Shown here piece by piece: positions 58,394 to 64,000 of a stretch of 64,000 bases of DNA. Made by a program: the position numbers and the translations under genes. The DNA is from Xylocopa sonorina (lineage: Eukaryota; Arthropoda; Insecta; Hymenoptera; Apidae). The stretch's first letter is position 1. Every line of letters starts with the position of its first letter. The DNA is taken from positions 1 to 64,000 of the forward strand of contig NW_027490147.1 in the NCBI RefSeq assembly GCF_050948175.1. Reading direction: 5' to 3'. Below the pieces are notes generated by a model that had not been told where the DNA came from, made no database searches, and saw only the letters and a program-made list of their open reading frames with translations.

Positions 58394-60740
58394 CTGAAAC
58401 GTGATTCTCAACTTCTTTACAAGGTTGCGCATGCGTGCTGAACATACCGTTCTAATAAGATTTAAAATGTGCAAGTTTTTAAAAAATTCTTACTCACTAT
58501 TTTTAATATCAAACCCAATGAAGCTTCTATACGTGAATATTGATGAATATTTTTGAATGTATTCTATTAAACAAATTTTTTTTGACTCGAAGGTCAAAAC
58601 TATATACTCATTGTCTTATCTTACGTTGAAAAACGTAACGTAATTATTTATTATGTTTATATTTAACATTAGTTGCCCTTTTCTATGGGCGTGCTTCACT
58701 ATTGTTTCACTTTACCAAGTATTATGAAATACAGTATGAAACATGATAAACCAAATTCATAATCGTTGATTGGTTTTTGAAAGAAACTCAGTACTTTTGT
58801 ATATTTTTCTTTTCTTCTCAGCTGAAAATGAAAAGGAAATACATACACACGAAAGCACAGCGATGGTAACGTAGCTACAAACCACCCGTTTAAAGCCGGC
58901 TTAAGCGTCCGAATTTCTAACCGTTGCAGGAATCATCGCTATTCTCTTCACTTGCATAGAATCTTCGAAAAGATCTCGATATCTAGCGCACTTGGTTTTC
59001 ATAACCTATCGGCTGAAGATTTGTCTTATCTTCTGCGGTTATTAGTGGTTAGCACCTTACTAAATATTTAACGGTAGTTATTTAGAAAACAGGCAGCGTC
59101 TTCAATTTTGATGATTTTTTAATATGTCAAAGAAATCAAAGTAATTTTGAACAACGTTTTTCCTGTACTATCGCGTGACATTGGTTTGTAGTAGATATTT
59201 GCAAAACAAGATCACTTCTGTGAATTATACTTAGGAATGTGTTTGTGAAAGACTATGCGACAGTACACATCGGCCATATCGTGGTTTATCTCTTGTTTAC
59301 AACGACGTTTGGGAATCAAAATTCGCCCGTATACAACTGCACATGCATACGAGTCTGTAGAAATGTATGTGCTGTTCGATATACATATGTAACGCTTAAC
59401 GGCGGCTAGAACTTTGATGAAAACTCAAATTTAATCTAATATTTAGAACTCGAATTAATTCGTTTCGTATTAGTTTAGGGTTGGATTATTTTCGAAAATC
59501 TGGTCGTTACACGAATAGGATCTGGTCTCAAAGAATTGACTATACGTCTAAATTTTGTTTCGTTCTAAATAAATAATATTTTTTAGATACATTCCGAAGT
59601 ATATACGCAAGTAATTTACTTTTTACATACTTTCTTTTTTCGAATACATCAGTAATAGTAACAACTGTAGGTATCAAGGTGAATCATTTTATATGCAAAA
59701 AAAGGAAAAAGAGAAAAAAAATTTCGAGATACTTATACCGGTGAACTGATTTTTTGCAAGTGTAATTTTTAAGAAATTCAGTAAACACACGGATAAGATT
59801 ACCTTCTTTTGTGATGTTAACGAAACAAGAATTTGAAAGGAATATAGAAATCAAATATACAGTGTTAAATTCATTTTCCACTGAAAATCACTCCTTTAGT
59901 TTCTACTCATTTTAGTATTCGAATAATGTATTGGACAATTCTTATAGAATTAAGTACCGGTAGTTTTAATAACCATTTTAATATTTAAAACGATTCATAA
60001 GCAGTATAAAAAAAATTCTAGAACCAAACTGTAAATATTTGCCTAAAACTCTTGATATACCCTGCTTCCACTCGATTTGACAATCTGTCAGAAGTATTTT
60101 TGGTAAGGCTTAAAAATCTTTCTTGCCTCCAGTTTTCGGTATATTTTTTGTCAGTTTACTTGTCCTGCCGTATTGAATATGAATATCGCACCTACTTTTC
60201 ATAGAAATGATTAGAAATATCCGAGATATTCATAAAAATCTCTTGTTATTTTAAATTAAGTTCAGTGTACACCTGAATATTCAATGCTGAAGAAGTATTA
60301 TTATATGACATAACAATATAACGTAATCAGCTGGTATATGGCGGTCAAACCGCGGAAAATAACTCAACCTTAATCCAATATTTACAGGTCAAATTAATTA
60401 TACGTATTAATTCGAATCGTATTAGAGATTTCTTATAATCTCGCATATGCAAGTGCGCACGATGCTTTCGTCCAAGTCTGAGCTTGCTTAACGTTTGTTT
60501 ATGCAGATTGTAAACCGAAGATAAGCTGAGAAGCGACTATCAACCAATACACATATAGAAATACGAAAATGGAAAGTATCGTACCATTTTTATGAACAAT
60601 TGTATAAATATGACATTCGTATTCCGTGTGTTAAAACGAGTCGAGTGACATTAAATATGCGTGAATAAGCTTAAAAGGTGGGTATATATAATTATCTCAA
60701 TTAACAAACTTTTTATGACAAAAAATATCCTAAAATTCAG

Positions 60741-60811
60741 TAAAATATTAAAGCGACATTGATTAATTACGTAAAATATTAAAGCGACATTGATTAATTA
60801 CGTAAAATATT
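60741..60811. repeat. 31-bp tandem duplication
   Basis: Two identical 31-bp units and the start of a third (TAAAATATT). The unit contains AAAGCGACATTGATTAATTA. Perfect identity suggests a recent slippage event or an assembly artefact. Confidence 0.95.
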
Positions 60812-62118
60812 TTTGACCAGTTTTTTCGAACGTAGTCTGTGCCACAAGACGACCAGTTACTATGTCTTATATACAATAGTACGACATTCATATTCGCGGT
60901 TAAGTCATTCAAAGTCTAGTGGATATCGAAATTAGCGAACAGTAACGAAATTATTTTGAACTGGGATAATATAATTTTATTAGTTTATTCTACACGTATA
61001 CATTATTACACGCAATAAAATTAATGATATACAATATAAAAAAAGTATGTTCGATAAATAAAAAATACAAATACCTTTTTTCTCAAAGAATATTTGTTAT
61101 TGCCTTTAATATTTACACTTGATGCGCTCTAAAATATTTAGACATTGCCCACAATTCGTAATGACGTCAGTGTTGTAACTTATAAGGGAAAAATGACTAT
61201 GTATTTGAAGGGAACTTTTTCAGTTTGCAATTAATTATGAGTAACCGCATCGTGGTGAAACCGCAAACGTTGAATCTGCGAACATGGGGCTTCTACTGTA
61301 TGCTATAGTACGTTATGCACAACAACCAATGTTGATGCATACCCTCTCATGGATGCACACTTGTGGATAGATCTCTTTTTATAAATATCTTCAAAGCTGA
61401 AGTCGAGTTGCGGTTATGTGTACAGAACTAGTTGTCCAGAATATTGATTTCTGTAACATTATAAGTGAATTAAATCTGAGTCCCTTCCTACATAATTATC
61501 TCTCTAACACTTCGCGGTCTTTAGGCACTCGAATAAAGTTCTCACTGTTTTAGTATTTGAGACAACGTGTCAATCGAAGGTTTATTTCTCAGGGATTACA
61601 ATGGTGTTTGTCTTAATCGTTGCAAACTCGTACTTTTTGAGATATTAACAGAAACATATAGTTAGCTATTGCATAATATTATACTCATACGTAGGTAAGT
61701 ATAGATACGGAACTGCAGACACAAGCACAGTCGACACGTATTTGCACTTTTATCGCCGCTCGACGGTACTGTTTTGTGGTAGCTACGAAAGTTCGGTCTC
61801 AAAAGAACACCGCCGAAGCTTCATATAAAGTTTTCAATATTGTTTCAAAGAAAGACGCAAGAGTATGTCTCCCTGCCGCCATCTAGTATGAATTTAATTA
61901 TTAACAAAATAAATAATATCACTGACCGATATCAATTGAGTCTAATTATTTAATTTATCTACTTGAACTTAATTTATATTAGTGCAGCAAATAATATTAT
62001 TTTTTTGCTGTTAAATGCGTAAATTTGTGTTTTTGTACGTACATTATTTCATGAATCAATTCGATTATTTGACAAAACGAATCAATGGTGCATTCTAAAT
62101 TAAAAATTTTACCTTTAG

Positions 62119-62121
<3 letters not shown>

Positions 62122-62168
<47 letters not shown>
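62122..62168. repeat. (TA)n microsatellite
   Basis: About 23 uninterrupted TA units. Confidence 0.97.
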
Positions 62169-62170
<2 letters not shown>

Positions 62171-62863
62171 TATCTGATGTTAAAGATTGAACAACAGACC
62201 AGTTTGTTTCTGTAAATAAAGATCTTGCTTTATTAAACACTTTTTACAATTATTTACCATCTTAAAAACTAAAAAAACAATAAAGACTCATTTACAAATT
62301 AATTATTTACATCTCACCTGTAAATAAAGAAACGACAATTAGAGTCTCTTGTTCCCTTTCCTTTTTTTTCGCTCGCTTTTTCTTGTTAACTTATAAAAAC
62401 CCGTTCAAAGGGTGCGCAAAGCACAACACGCGCTCAATTCAGACTGAAGAAAACATGCTTTCTTTACATATATATAAAACGTTCAGTACTACACATAGAG
62501 AATGCTATTCATCTGTATATCGCTAATTAACTATCTTTGTTGGCAATTGTTGTTCATGTATTATTTTTGGATATCTCATAAAATCGATTATTCTCGAGTG
62601 AGTATTTATTTTAAAGCGCAAAGTGTGAGAGTGTATAAATCATTTTGTTATATAATTTTTGGTGAGGTTTACGAATGAGAAATTAATTATCTTGTTGTTT
62701 GTGTAAATATGAACAAAATACGCGAGGGAAATGTTATTATGCTTTAGGGAGGGATTAGCTTATGTTGATCAAAAAGTCCTCACCAGTGAAATGGAGTACC
62801 AAACTGTAGTCGAACATTTGTCGAGTGCGCAATTATCCGTACTGTGACCGACACATGTTCCAG

Positions 62864-62971
62864 TCAGGCATGGTTCTTGAAGAGCACGTCTGTGTCCAAA
62901 TCGGCAGGAAATTCTCGGTCTTCGGGAATGCCGCCTCTCCTACCAAGATTATTGGCAGAGCTAACAAACAT
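62864..62971 (-). CDS. Small unassigned open frame, 35 aa
   Basis: ATG at 62971 to TGA at 62864. The residue mix is protein-like (GRRGGIPEDREFPADLDTDV in the middle) and GC-richer than the surroundings, unlike the chance frames of this window. There is no recognised family. It could be a small protein, an exon of a larger gene or part of a decayed element. A related-looking open stretch continues upstream at 62993-63217 on the same strand, ending at the poly-G tract. Confidence 0.25.
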   Translation of the reverse strand: MFVSSANNLGRRGGIPEDREFPADLDTDVLFKNHA

Positions 62972-63191
62972 TTTCTCATTTAAAGGAACTCTTCAGCACG
63001 TTTTCCTGTTACTCTGACATTTGTTTCTAGGCCCTTTTTCAGCTCCAGCTTGTAAGTGCGGTACACCGGTGGTGTCGGTGGACCTTCCTCGAACTCGAGA
63101 CAGTGGATAAGAGTAGCAGGAGTAGTAAGTGTAGCGGGTGTAGCCCTCAGTCCACCTAGCTGCGATTATTGCACTGGCCGCAGCTTGGGGA

Positions 63192-63208
63192 GGGGGGGGG
63201 GGGGGGGG
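63192..63208 (+). repeat. Poly-G tract (17 G)
   Basis: 17 G in a row preceded by GGGGA and followed by CGCC. It is the longest of the three G tracts in the window. Confidence 0.9.
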
Positions 63209-63217
63209 CGCCTTCAT

Positions 63218-64000
63218 CTACGAACTAGCTAAACCCTCTGAACCCAACCTTTAGACTTTACTAGTTTTCACCTGACAGTCTTGGAGATGACGTGCGTCAA
63301 CTCTATCGGATTTACCAAGTCCTCAAGGCTGTTCACCCCCTCACATCTCAATGAACTCCATTGGGCGAATCACTTTCTCGTCTCGAAAATGCCAAAGTTG
63401 CCAATCAAAGGTTACTCTCACACTGCTACTTCCTTTCCACCCCTCAAGCTTCGACTCCTTAGCAGCAAGGAATTGTTTTACTAAATATGGATTGTATGAT
63501 TCTGGTAACCTGGTAATTTTTTAATCGCTTTTTCACAAATATATGGCTCCTGAAAGTGTATGTTTTTAAATTGTGAATGTAGTAATATTGCGATTATTGC
63601 ACGTGTGTTGCATGTAGTTTCATTACTACGTTTTTTTTTATTTCTAATGTAGTCGAATGTTGGAATTCTGATATTGAACCTTGAAATTTCTATTTTTAAG
63701 CAATTTATCAGCGAAATTATTTTTGATAACTGTTAATTCTGTATTAAATATAATTTTTGTTTGAAGACTTAGTAGTTGCGAGTTCAAATGGTTTTAATCA
63801 GTTCATTAATTTAACACATTGCAATCTTGATAGAATTAGACATAAAAATCGACAGAATCATTAATTAAGTTTCTTGAACAGATTTGAAAAATTTGAATAA
63901 ATTTTTATAATATGTGGTTTTTTTTATCCATTTAACTTTCGAGTACCTCTAACTTTCGAAATGATAATTTTAACAGAATGTCAATCTTTTAATGCAATTT
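63218..64000. other. Right edge, no gene recognised
   Basis: 63.24-63.48 kb is GC-richer and has an open plus-strand frame at 63281-63484 starting at a non-ATG codon, with no known relatives. The remainder is AT-rich. Confidence 0.4.

Larger units (their letters stand above)
58394..62863. other. Gene-free stretch
   Basis: No gene recognised. Holds a 31-bp perfect tandem duplication at 60741-60802 and a TA microsatellite at 62122-62168. Moderate-GC patches near 58850-59000 and 61700-61880 could be regulatory or intronic. A 65-codon minus-strand frame at 59684-59881 looks like chance. Confidence 0.45.

Overview
This is eukaryotic nuclear DNA, very AT-rich, with short spliced genes, GT-AG introns of roughly 70 to 700 bp and many decayed transposable elements. 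The recognisable proteins (a RICH-type BAR-RhoGAP, ACBD6, SLIRP, METTL23, SIRT7 and an MFSD11-like exon) and the repeat mix (BEL/Pao, Tc1, hAT, LINE) fit an insect. I think Hymenoptera (bee, ant or wasp) is most likely, but I cannot name a species from sequence alone.

Layout. 1-16.7 kb is mostly AT-rich intergenic or intronic DNA. It holds a BEL/Pao pol remnant (about 2.57-3.40 kb), a degenerate 64-68 bp tandem repeat (about 5.96-6.19 kb) and a Tc1-type transposase scrap (about 9 kb). At 16.7-16.8 kb there is one spliced minus-strand first coding exon resembling MFSD11, with no partner exon recognised in the window. At 19.84-21.93 kb lies a young composite repeat: two arms about 95% alike in opposite orientation, plus a direct-repeated 430-440 bp block, with every block end marked by the same short terminal motif.

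The gene core is 24.9-42.5 kb. It runs: RICH/RhoGAP92B-like gene (+, nine coding exons); a tight minus-strand trio METTL23, SLIRP, ACBD6 with gaps of only 13 and 41 bp; a broken partitivirus-like polymerase inserted in the genome (about 37.5-38.9 kb); a truncated genomic duplicate of METTL23 that keeps the intron (about 39.0-39.76 kb); and SIRT7 (+, four coding exons). The trio spacing looks operon-like. The viral insertion touches the edge of the METTL23 duplicate.

From 43 kb on the window is accessory DNA. It holds a triplet microsatellite, a GC-rich island of likely mobile origin, a LINE interrupted by a Tc1-like element (47.26-48.9 kb) and a 4.2 kb hAT element (49.49-53.73 kb) with imperfect 8-bp target duplications and a broken transposase. 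The hAT element has two further insertions. One is a 303 bp TG...CA element with 14-bp perfect terminal inverted repeats and what looks like a hammerhead self-cleaving ribozyme. 54-64 kb has no gene I can identify, only a possible 5' exon at about 58.19 kb, microsatellites and one small open frame.

Best candidates for something undescribed: the hammerhead ribozyme inside the small TG...CA element, the partitivirus-like endogenous element, the possible METTL23-SLIRP-ACBD6 polycistron, and the large inverted-repeat element at 20-22 kb.
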